Source: an uncultured Prevotella sp. (GTDB lineage: Bacteria > Bacteroidota > Bacteroidia > Bacteroidales > Bacteroidaceae). From it: DNA of 7,705 nucleotides. Position numbers and translations under genes: made by a program. Each line of letters begins with the position of its first letter. The stretch's first letter is position 1. Where the stretch lies: NCBI GenBank assembly GCA_900770845.1, contig CAAGLS010000077.1, positions 1 through 7,705 on the forward strand, in the 5' to 3' direction. Under the pieces are notes generated by a model. It had not been told where the DNA came from, did not search any database, and worked only from the letters and a program-made list of their open reading frames with translations. Shown here in pieces: positions 1-5,690 of the stretch.

Positions 1-2
1 CG

Positions 3-29
3 AAAAAGTTTGAGATACAAGCGAATCTC
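3..29 (-). terminator. possible weak intrinsic terminator after the Fic remnant
   Basis: Seven bases past the Fic stop, on the minus strand, a 5-bp stem (12-16 with 25-29, gagat/atctc, 8-base loop) is followed four bases later by five T's (plus-strand A's at 3-7). The stem is short and A/T-containing and the gap to the T run is long, so this is only suggestive. Confidence 0.3.
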
Positions 30-35
30 TGGAAT

Positions 36-326
36 TTATTCTTCCTGTTCGTCATAATAAGAGTAGCCGATGCCTTTCATGAACAACTCTCTGTCATCGA
101 TTTTGTCGGTGAGGGCATCGTGCACAGATTTCTTCAGATTTGCTTTCAATATCAGTTCGAGCCAGATTCGCATACTGCGTCCGTTGCCCTCCATGAAGGG
201 GTGGCATACGTTCATCTCCACATATTTGTCGGCAATCTCATCGAAGGTGGTCTCGGGCATTTTTGATGCCCTCAGCATCCATGACATCGGTAAGTCTATG
301 CTTGCGTCGGGTGTGTGGGATATTTA
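36..326 (-). pseudogene. Fic-family protein, 5'-truncated remnant
   Basis: The open frame runs from just after an in-frame stop at 326-324 to a TAA at 38-36. The first ATG is at 287, giving 83 residues. Residues 29-40 from that Met read HPFMEGNGRSMR, the full Fic signature HPFx(D/E)GNGRxxR; the preceding PETTFDEIADKYVEMNV and following IWLELILKANLKK also match the Fic core. Fic enzymes usually transfer AMP or another nucleotide moiety to a protein hydroxyl group; His is the base, Asn/Gly/Arg bind the anion. Intact members are about 200 residues or more and have several helices before this motif. Those are absent, and the frame upstream is closed within 13 codons by a stop next to a repeat cluster. 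The segment between LKK and ALTDKIDDRELFMKGI also looks too short compared with the family as I remember it. GC is about 48% (86 of 180 bases at 61-240), lower than in most of the giant gene. Activity is unlikely; a short expressed fragment cannot be excluded. Confidence 0.82.
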
Positions 327-339
327 GAGGCAGTACAAA

Positions 340-367
340 GACCCACCCCTAAAAGACCCACCCCTAA
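340..367. repeat. tandem GACCCACCCCTAA direct repeat
   Basis: Two identical 13-base copies of GACCCACCCCTAA stand at 340-352 and 355-367, separated by two A's. A third, 11-base copy (GACCCACCCCT) is at 485-495. The second copy runs directly into the palindrome at 368-389. This C-rich unit resembles short intergenic repeats seen in many Bacteroidetes genomes; that resemblance is from memory, not from a search. Confidence 0.8.
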
Positions 368-389
368 CCCCTCCCTCCGAAGGGAGGGG
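368..389. repeat. perfect C/G-rich palindrome (REP-like element)
   Basis: A 9-base arm CCCCTCCCT (368-376) and its exact reverse complement AGGGAGGGG (381-389) flank a 4-base loop CCGA. It would form a very stable hairpin in DNA or RNA on either strand. No T run follows on either strand, so it does not look like an intrinsic terminator. A dispersed extragenic palindromic repeat is the better reading. Confidence 0.8.
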
Positions 390-456
390 AATAATCACCC
401 AAGAAGAGAGTACGGGAATCCGAAGAATGTATCCGACGACATGCATCCGCTTGCAG

Positions 457-478
457 GGGCCGTGCCTCGTGTCGGCCC
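457..478. repeat. GC-rich hairpin in the repeat cluster
   Basis: GGGCCG (457-462) and CGGCCC (473-478) form a perfect 6-bp stem around a 10-base loop. The flanking text (CAGGGGCCGTGCCTCGTGTCGGCCC from 454) recalls dispersed bacterial intergenic repeats in which a short GC stem encloses a CTCGTGT-like loop. The family assignment is tentative; the stem itself is directly visible. Confidence 0.55.
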
Positions 479-561
479 TAAAGGGACCCACCCCTTTGTG
501 TCCTGTCTTTTGGGCGATTGGGTCTCCCCTCCCTTTTAGGAGAAGCGTGGGCCTTTAGGGC
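475..561. repeat. 10-bp inverted repeat spanning 87 bases
   Basis: GCCCTAAAGG (475-484) is the exact reverse complement of CCTTTAGGGC (552-561). The 67 bases between contain the third GACCCACCCCT copy and a CTCCCCTCCC tract at 524-533. A related GGCTTTAGG follows at 564-572. The arrangement could mark the ends of a small composite repeat or simply two copies of one unit in opposite orientation. Confidence 0.6.
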
Positions 562-610
562 GGGGCTTTAGGTTTCCTTGCGTCTTCCCTACGAGAATCC
601 CCCGAACGCG

Positions 611-639
611 TGGCGAATGCCAATTATGCATTATGCATT
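611..639. repeat. small hairpin plus TTATGCA tandem repeat
   Basis: TGGC-GAAT-GCCA (611-622) is a 4-bp stem with a 4-base loop. It is followed by two tandem TTATGCA units (624-630 and 631-637) that contain overlapping palindromic ATGCAT sites. A/T-rich ATTATGCATTATGCATT stretches are common between genes in Prevotella and relatives, by recollection. This repeat lies immediately beyond the terminator of the giant gene. Confidence 0.5.
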
Positions 640-680
640 AAAAAAAAATGCCCCAGTCTACACAGAGGTGCGGACTGGGG
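640..680 (-). terminator. intrinsic terminator of the surface-protein operon
   Basis: On the minus strand, 29 bases past the stop of the giant gene, an 8-bp perfect GC-rich stem CCCCAGTC/GACTGGGG (arms 673-680 and 651-658, 14-base loop) is followed after two bases by nine T's (plus-strand A's at 640-648). This is a textbook rho-independent terminator. It insulates the operon from the Fic remnant downstream on the same strand. Confidence 0.92.
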
Positions 681-709
681 CCAGGATATGATATGAAAGG
701 AAGAAAGCC

Positions 710-3700
710 TTATTCAGCCATCAGCTTGAAGGTTGCTGTCGTGCCGTCGAGGCGCGTGGCCTTGATGATGGCCACACCCTGCGGAATGCCCACCGACAGA
801 CTGCCCACGCCGTTGCCGTAGGCGGTGTCGAGCAACATGCCGCCGCCATTGTAGGCCTCCACCTTGAAGAGGTCGTGGCGCATGCATGTCACAGTGGCCT
901 TGCCCTGGGCTGTGGCCACGTAGATGTCGGAGGCGGAGCTGACGGCCCTCACGTTGTCGGCGTTGCCAACGCGCGAGAGGTAGAAGCGGCCCACGCTGGA
1001 GCCATCCATGAAGATGACGGGAGCCTCGCCGGCTTCATAGCTCATGCCCGTGAGACGGTCGTAGAGTCGCCAGCCATCGGTGTCGGCGTTGCCCTCGGCA
1101 TGGAAGTCGAGAGCCACGGAGTCGGCCTTGGCCAGGCAGAGTCCAAGCTCGATGATGTCGCCGTCGGCGGGTCGGATGTCGTAGGCGCGCCCGTTGTCGA
1201 TGGTGAACAGGGCCAGACTGGGCTTGTACTCCTCGTCCATCAGCGTGGCGGCCTTGGCGTCGCTGCCCTCCAACACGACTGCGCCGGAGGCATACTGTTC
1301 GGTCGTGGCAGTGACGCGGAGCAGACCCAATGGGTTGTTGCCGCCCACCTTGGTGGCGGAGGACTGGGTGCTGACAGGCTTGCCGGCAAACATCAGACTG
1401 TCGTAGGTCACTTGCAGCGTATTCTTCGTGTTGTCGCTGGCCACTGCGAAGAAGGCTCCTGCCGGGGCGATGTAGCGGTCGTCATCCTTGAGGTTGGCTG
1501 AACTTACCAACTGGTCGTTGATCTCCACCACAGAATAGGTGGTGTTGTGCTTGTAGAGTTTGATGCCGCTGATGACATTGGCATTCTCCTTATTGTTGAG
1601 GAAAGCCTTCACGTCGAGGTGGCTCATCAGCGGGTTGCCCACGAGGAACACGCCTGCCTCCTCAGCCTCGGTCGAGGAGCTGCTCGTGCCGCCATTGGTA
1701 TAGTTGAGCGTCAACGCTTCATTGGCCTTCGGCCAGTTCTTGGTGCTCCACAGCTTGCTTGCGGCATCGTGCTTCACGGTCTCCGTCCCCTGGTCGTCGC
1801 GCAGCGCATCATAATAATGGTAGGTGCGGTCGCCCGACTTGGGCAGATGGATGGTGTAGCTGTCAACCGACATGCGGTGGTCGTCGGCCATGAGCGAGAA
1901 GCAGTCGGGGGCGTTGGAGTTCGTCATCGTGGCATAGTCCTGCGTGAGGCTGTTGAAGGAGTGGCTCCACGTGCCTTTCGATATGAGCGTGACACCGCCC
2001 AAGGTCGAGTTGCCGGGAGTGAAGTTGCCCTCCACGGATGCCTTCCACACGCGCTGATAGACCAATGGGCTGGTTCTCACATCGAAGTCCACAGGGTCGG
2101 TTGCGTCGGTTAGGGCCGTGAAGTATTTGTCTTCGCCCACTTCGGAGGCATAGAGGTCACCACTGCGCACCTGGCTCATGGGAGCCATCCAGAGCGAAGG
2201 CTCGCCGTTTTTCAAGGCCAAGTCCACCCACGCGCTGTCGTAGCGGAGCTTGAAGACATTCTCCACGGCGGCACCCGGCTCGAAGTGGATGCCGTTGCAG
2301 CGGTTGTCGGTGGTGGTGTCGGGGTCGGCAAGCACGGGATAGACCCTGGCCCCTGTGGGTATCACCACGTCGGTGCAGGCGTAGGGGGAGCCCTCTATCC
2401 AGTTGCTCCACACGTTCCATGCCGTGCTGGTCGTGGTTGGATTCCAGTGGGTGACGAGTGGGTGGACAACATAGTTGATGATACCGTCCTGCTGATAGCC
2501 GGTCGAATCGTTTTCCTGAAGGATGCGCGCCGTGAACACACCGGCCTTGGTGGTCTTCAGCGTGCAAGTGTAGGTGCTGTTGCCGTCGCTGCTTCCATTC
2601 TCGGTGACGCTCTGCAAGTTCTCCGTCTGGTCGGCGGCCTCTATCTTGTAATTGAATCCTTTTTTGCCCTTGAAGGAGAACGTGATGTCGCTGTTGAGGC
2701 AGGTGTGGGGATTGTTTACCTCCGTCACCTCGCCGTTGCAGGAGTCGTCGTCCTTGCAGTCGGGGATGCCGTCGCCGTCGATGTCGCTCTGCAGCACGAT
2801 GCCGTAGATCTTCTGCGCGTTGGCCACGGCCACGACGTTGGCCAAGGTGATGACCACCTCGTCATACTGCTTCGTGGGGTTCCACACGTAGATGTTGTGG
2901 CCCTTGGTGGTCAGCACGTCGGCGCCCAACACATTCCAGTCGGTCTTCTTGTCGCCCGTGGGCTGTCCGTCGAGACAGGTCTCCACCGTCATCCATTTGC
3001 CCAGGCCCACGCCGAGCGGGTCGAGGCCAGGATTCTTGTCGTCTTTTCTACCGAAGATGCTCTGGTAGTTGTTGTTGTCCATCACGATGGCGAGCTGCTG
3101 GCGATAGTCGGCCTTGTGGCCAATCTTCACGGCTATCTTGGTGCCGCCGCCCACGCTGGCCACATTTCCCAAGGTGACGCCCGTTGTGAGGTCGCCGTCG
3201 ATGATGGCCGACAGGTCGTCGATGCCACCGCCCACGCTAACCGTGTGGTAGATGCCGGTGATGTTGCCGTCGATGCTGGCTCCGCTGGAGGGAGTCTTGG
3301 CCGTGGGGTCTGTCTTCACCACAGCCGACACCACCGTGTGGTCGCAGGCCAAGGGGTCGTCGCTCGGGTCGATGTCCTTGCCCGTCACATAGAAAGGATA
3401 GAAAAAGTCCTGCTCCGAAATGTCCAAACTCAGTACACCATTATGATAGAGTGCCATTTGGTCGAAGTCGATGTCTTTAGGCACAATGGTCGCCATTTCC
3501 ATCTTCTGCAGTTTGTCTTTGCCGGCAAGGCTCACGTTGAGTACATTGGCCTGGGTGAGGGAGGCTCTATGGACTCTTTCGCCCTTTTTGTAGAACTCCA
3601 TGCTGTAGCCATTGAGCAGGTTGAGGTTCAAGCCTGTACCTTTCGACTGAACCACGAATCCTATCTTGATGGAATCGTTGTTGGAAATGTTCAGAGCCTC

Positions 3701-5419
3701 CCTGAAAGTTTTCTCTTTATTCGTCGTTTGGATGGCCACAATGCCCACGTGTTCTGCTATCTTCAGACCAGCCACATATTTGGCGTAAGTGTCCTTGCGG
3801 CCGTCGAGCAGATTGCCATCGCCATCATCAAAGTCTGAAATGGAGATGAGGCTGCCCGTAGTGCCGGGAACATACTTGGCTTTCTCAAATCCCAAGCTGG
3901 CTGATATCAGATTCTCGTATTGTATGCTGCTTCCTGTTGCCCCTTGGTTCTTGGTGATGGTCACCTCGTCGTAGCAGCCGTCGGTGGAAGTGGCGCGGAA
4001 CTTGTACACGGAGCCTGCCCCCTCATTCATGCCTGTCACATAGCCGTTTTGGTCGATGGCAACAGAGCTGCCGTCGGGCTTGCCCGCCACGCTCCATGTC
4101 ACTGGCACCTTGTTGTTGTGGTTGAGCTGTGCCGTGGTCTGGTCCTCGCAGATGTTCATGTCGGGAGTGGGGTCGATGTCGCAATGGTGGTCTACGTCGG
4201 GAGCCGGCTCCACGAAAGCGTAGTTGAACACTGTTGCGCCCAAATCAATACCTAACGCAGTTGTAAATCCGATAGACACGCCGGAGAAAGGCTTGGTGGT
4301 GATGAACGATAGGTTGATATCACCGCCACTGGCAAGCTTGACCTTGAGAACAGACTGATCCATGGTGAAGCTTTCCACACTGGTTTTGTTCTGGTCCCAA
4401 GTTCTTATGACCATGCCTCCACCACCGAGGTTTAGTTCAATACCTGCGACAGCGAAGCCTTTTATGCCCACAACGGAGCCTGCGGCGAAGCTCTCACCCT
4501 GGTTGGTGTGGGTTATTGCTCTCACGCGAGGGGTGGCACCAATCGTAATGATGGCCTTGCCCACCACGCTGTTGGTGAGGTCGGCGTCCACCAAGTCGTG
4601 GAGCCCCTCCACGTCCTGTGTCTTGGTCAGCCCATAGTCGGCGCAATAGTCGTCGAAGTCTTTCAAGGTGCTTTTCACCTTGCTGTCCTTGTTGGTGAGG
4701 GTGTAGAGCGTGGGTTCGCCCACGTAGGCATAGTGGATGTCGAGGGCGGAGATGACCGACACCTCCACTCCCGTGTTCACCAGCCGCACCTCGTCAAACT
4801 CCTCTGGAGCCACGGCCTGGATGTTGTAGGTGGCGTTCTTGGAGCCGGGCAGCGAGCCCAAGGATACATCCACACCATTGAAGCTGCCGCCCGCGGTGCC
4901 GTATACGGCGCCCACTCGCTTGCCCTCCAAGTAGAACTCCAAGGTAAATTTCTTGAACAGCTTCACGTCGAGTACGCCCGAGCCGCCTTCCTGGCCGATG
5001 CAAAAGCCCGCCGTGGTGCCCTTGGCGTAGTGGCGTGTCATGTCGCGCACGCTGGTGATGGGGTTGTAGGCCACTGTGGCGGCCACGACATTCACGAAGC
5101 TGGTGTAGTCATCCAACGTGTCGTTGGCAATTCGGCCCAAGTTGGCGGGCCAGGAGGCCACGCCCACGGTGTAGAAGATGTCGTTCACTGTGCAGTTGCG
5201 GCCCGTGAGGGCGCGATAGTGGGCAAAGGAGTGCACCCACGCCTTGTGGTCGCCGTCGAGCTCTGCCTTCACGTCGGCCGAGTCCTGCCGCTCGAAAAGC
5301 AGCATCTTGTTCACGTTATAATATCGTTTGCTGGCCAACGTGTCGGTCTCTGCGCCCCAAGTCTGGAGGCTGGAGAGCAGGGCCACGATCAGCGCGGCAA
5401 GCATCATAAGCTTTCTCAT
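710..5419 (-). CDS. giant modular secreted surface protein with type IX-like C-terminal sorting domain
   Basis: About 1569 residues, numbered here from the Met at 5419. Residues 1-23 form a Sec signal peptide: MRK, then a Leu/Ala-rich core ending in TWGA. Four divergent beta-rich modules follow at about 101-236, 273-405, 534-681 and 734-878. Each has an 'L/I-D-x-x-x-T' opening, a 'GF-x-I/V' strand, a 'L-x-L...x-E/R-x-Y/W' hairpin and an 'FD-x-V/M-x-L' strand near the end. An Ig-like segment (about 422-492) separates modules 2 and 3. DIDGDGIPDCKDDD (879-892) is a thrombospondin-3-type calcium-binding motif. A second Ig-like segment, about 900-986, precedes a 'WNVWSNWIEG...VVIPTGARVYPVL' region. 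The GNPLMSHLDVKAF...YIAPAGAFF region (1261-1323) is typical of large Bacteroidales surface proteins. The last ~80 residues (VYN-like EAYNGGGMLLD...IPQGVAIIKATRLDG) resemble a type A sorting domain of the type IX secretion system. A cell-surface or secreted adhesin-like role is inferred; the ligand is unknown and no enzyme domain is visible. It is the last gene of the operon. The frame is open to 5473, but the Met at 5419 is preferred because AAAGGA lies 9 bases upstream and the signal peptide begins there; 5440 is the main alternative. Confidence 0.9.
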   Translation of the reverse strand: MRKLMMLAALIVALLSSLQTWGAETDTLASKRYYNVNKMLLFERQDSADVKAELDGDHKAWVHSFAHYRALTGRNCTVNDIFYTVGVASWPANLGRIANDTLDDYTSFVNVVAATVAYNPITSVRDMTRHYAKGTTAGFCIGQEGGSGVLDVKLFKKFTLEFYLEGKRVGAVYGTAGGSFNGVDVSLGSLPGSKNATYNIQAVAPEEFDEVRLVNTGVEVSVISALDIHYAYVGEPTLYTLTNKDSKVKSTLKDFDDYCADYGLTKTQDVEGLHDLVDADLTNSVVGKAIITIGATPRVRAITHTNQGESFAAGSVVGIKGFAVAGIELNLGGGGMVIRTWDQNKTSVESFTMDQSVLKVKLASGGDINLSFITTKPFSGVSIGFTTALGIDLGATVFNYAFVEPAPDVDHHCDIDPTPDMNICEDQTTAQLNHNNKVPVTWSVAGKPDGSSVAIDQNGYVTGMNEGAGSVYKFRATSTDGCYDEVTITKNQGATGSSIQYENLISASLGFEKAKYVPGTTGSLISISDFDDGDGNLLDGRKDTYAKYVAGLKIAEHVGIVAIQTTNKEKTFREALNISNNDSIKIGFVVQSKGTGLNLNLLNGYSMEFYKKGERVHRASLTQANVLNVSLAGKDKLQKMEMATIVPKDIDFDQMALYHNGVLSLDISEQDFFYPFYVTGKDIDPSDDPLACDHTVVSAVVKTDPTAKTPSSGASIDGNITGIYHTVSVGGGIDDLSAIIDGDLTTGVTLGNVASVGGGTKIAVKIGHKADYRQQLAIVMDNNNYQSIFGRKDDKNPGLDPLGVGLGKWMTVETCLDGQPTGDKKTDWNVLGADVLTTKGHNIYVWNPTKQYDEVVITLANVVAVANAQKIYGIVLQSDIDGDGIPDCKDDDSCNGEVTEVNNPHTCLNSDITFSFKGKKGFNYKIEAADQTENLQSVTENGSSDGNSTYTCTLKTTKAGVFTARILQENDSTGYQQDGIINYVVHPLVTHWNPTTTSTAWNVWSNWIEGSPYACTDVVIPTGARVYPVLADPDTTTDNRCNGIHFEPGAAVENVFKLRYDSAWVDLALKNGEPSLWMAPMSQVRSGDLYASEVGEDKYFTALTDATDPVDFDVRTSPLVYQRVWKASVEGNFTPGNSTLGGVTLISKGTWSHSFNSLTQDYATMTNSNAPDCFSLMADDHRMSVDSYTIHLPKSGDRTYHYYDALRDDQGTETVKHDAASKLWSTKNWPKANEALTLNYTNGGTSSSSTEAEEAGVFLVGNPLMSHLDVKAFLNNKENANVISGIKLYKHNTTYSVVEINDQLVSSANLKDDDRYIAPAGAFFAVASDNTKNTLQVTYDSLMFAGKPVSTQSSATKVGGNNPLGLLRVTATTEQYASGAVVLEGSDAKAATLMDEEYKPSLALFTIDNGRAYDIRPADGDIIELGLCLAKADSVALDFHAEGNADTDGWRLYDRLTGMSYEAGEAPVIFMDGSSVGRFYLSRVGNADNVRAVSSASDIYVATAQGKATVTCMRHDLFKVEAYNGGGMLLDTAYGNGVGSLSVGIPQGVAIIKATRLDGTTATFKLMAE
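713..961 (-). other. C-terminal sorting domain (type IX secretion, type A-like) of the giant protein
   Basis: These codons encode the last 83 residues. The order is: a short strand 'DIYVATAQGKATVT', then 'FKVEAYNGGGMLLD', then 'LSVGIPQGVAIIKATRLDGTTATFKL'. This follows the usual pattern of type A sorting domains: I-x-V...G...V-x-V-Y-N-x-x-G-x-L...L-P-x-G-V-Y-I-V-K...K-x-x. Such domains direct export across the outer membrane and are then cleaved. The usual Tyr of 'GVYIV' is Ala here (GVAII), so recognition by profile searches may be borderline. Confidence 0.65.
2786..5119 (-). repeat. four diverged ~135-150 residue modules in the giant protein
   Basis: Protein-level repeats lie at 5119-4712, 4603-4205, 3820-3377 and 3220-2786. 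Modules 1 and 3 align best: 'AGFCIGQ...LDVKLFKKFTLEFYLEGKRV' against 'IGFVVQS...LNLNLLNGYSMEFYKKGERV', and 'FDEVRLVNTGVEVSV' against 'FDQMALYHNGVLSLD'. Modules 2 and 4 share 'VDADLTNSVV'/'IDGDLTTGVT' openings followed by an Ile/Val-rich strand. No DNA-level identity is evident, so the duplications are old or the units were assembled by recombination. I recall similar '...AIDGDLTT...' units in other Bacteroidetes surface proteins. Confidence 0.65.
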
Positions 5420-5428
5420 ATCTTTCAT

Positions 5429-5434
5429 TCCTTT
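5429..5434 (-). promoter_or_regulatory. likely ribosome binding site for the giant gene
   Basis: AAAGGA on the minus strand lies 9 bases before the ATG at 5419. In-frame ATGs further upstream (5473, 5452, 5440) have no comparable purine run at a suitable distance, and the one at 5428 touches this motif. Bacteroidetes often use weak Shine-Dalgarno pairing, so this supports but does not prove the start. Confidence 0.5.
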
Positions 5435-5441
5435 CTTCATG

Positions 5442-5690
5442 TCAAAAGTCATCACTGAAAATGTCGTCCTCATTCACGGGGTTCGCCTGATTCTCCGTGC
5501 CGATATACTCACTGGCCGGACCTGCGATTTGGCCTGTGTTTATTTTGCCGATGTCCTGGTGCAGCGGGTCGCCGTCGTACTGCATCCAGTATTTTGTCCT
5601 GAGCGTCATTCCAGGGCTCGAGGCTATGAGCTGCTCCGCCTCAACGTTGATGGGGAGGGTTTCGGGAGCTATGTATTGCTTTAGTTTCAT
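5442..5690 (-). CDS. small acidic protein of a Bacteroidales-type 'KQYIAP' family, function unknown
   Basis: 82 residues. The N-terminal third (KQYIAPET..INVEAEQLIASSPG) fits a pattern I recall from many short Bacteroidales proteins: 'K-x-Y-I-x-P', then a hydrophobic/acidic strand and 'L-I-A-x-S'. The middle is polar (TKYWMQYDGDPLHQDIG). The end is strongly acidic (NEDDIFSDDF). There is no signal peptide, lipobox or membrane segment, so a cytoplasmic location is likely if it is not carried by another route. Its ATG overlaps the stop of the upstream gene by four bases (ATGA), which strongly suggests translational coupling; no clear ribosome binding site of its own is seen. The stop lies 22 bases before the preferred start of the giant gene. 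The position between two large secreted proteins suggests a function linked to their expression or export, but nothing in the sequence shows which. A peptide precursor is possible: there is no Gly-Gly leader cleavage site and no neighbouring modification enzyme in this window. Confidence 0.8.
   Translation of the reverse strand: MKLKQYIAPETLPINVEAEQLIASSPGMTLRTKYWMQYDGDPLHQDIGKINTGQIAGPASEYIGTENQANPVNEDDIFSDDF

Larger units (their letters stand above)
327..639. other. gene-free intergenic stretch made of repeats
   Basis: No credible coding sequence lies here. The one plus-strand open frame (315-539) translates the C-rich repeats into a Pro-, Thr- and Arg-rich string with no domain. The stretch holds direct repeats of GACCCACCCCT, a perfect C/G palindrome, further hairpins and an A/T-rich repeat, each listed separately. 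No promoter with the Bacteroidetes -7 TAnnTTTG pattern was found here for the Fic remnant. Confidence 0.75.

Noticed and set aside
368..389. C/G palindrome considered as a terminator for either neighbour
   Set aside because: No run of T's follows on either strand, and the operon already has a clear terminator at 640-680.
340..495. Three copies of GACCCACCCCT considered as a CRISPR-like array
   Set aside because: The units are only 11-13 bases, spaced 2 and about 117 bases apart, with no regular spacers and no cas genes nearby.
315..539. Plus-strand 74-codon open frame in the intergenic stretch
   Set aside because: Its translation (PTPKRPTPNPSLRREG...) comes directly from the C-rich tandem repeats and palindrome, and has no ribosome binding site or domain.
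875..2113. Plus-strand open frames (875-1501 and 1547-2113)
   Set aside because: They are antisense shadows of the C-terminal region of the giant gene, with low-complexity Ala/Val/Gly-rich translations.
2285..3838. Plus-strand open frame of 517 codons opposite the giant gene
   Set aside because: It is rich in Val, Gly, His and Ala with no domain or signal. It mirrors the GC-rich third positions and the lack of TTA, CTA and TCA codons in the minus-strand gene, which has a signal peptide, modules and a sorting tail.
4508..5458. Plus-strand open frame of 316 codons opposite the start of the giant gene
   Set aside because: It has the same Val/Gly/His-rich antisense composition and crosses the intergenic junction and the start of the minus-strand gene; no recognisable domain.
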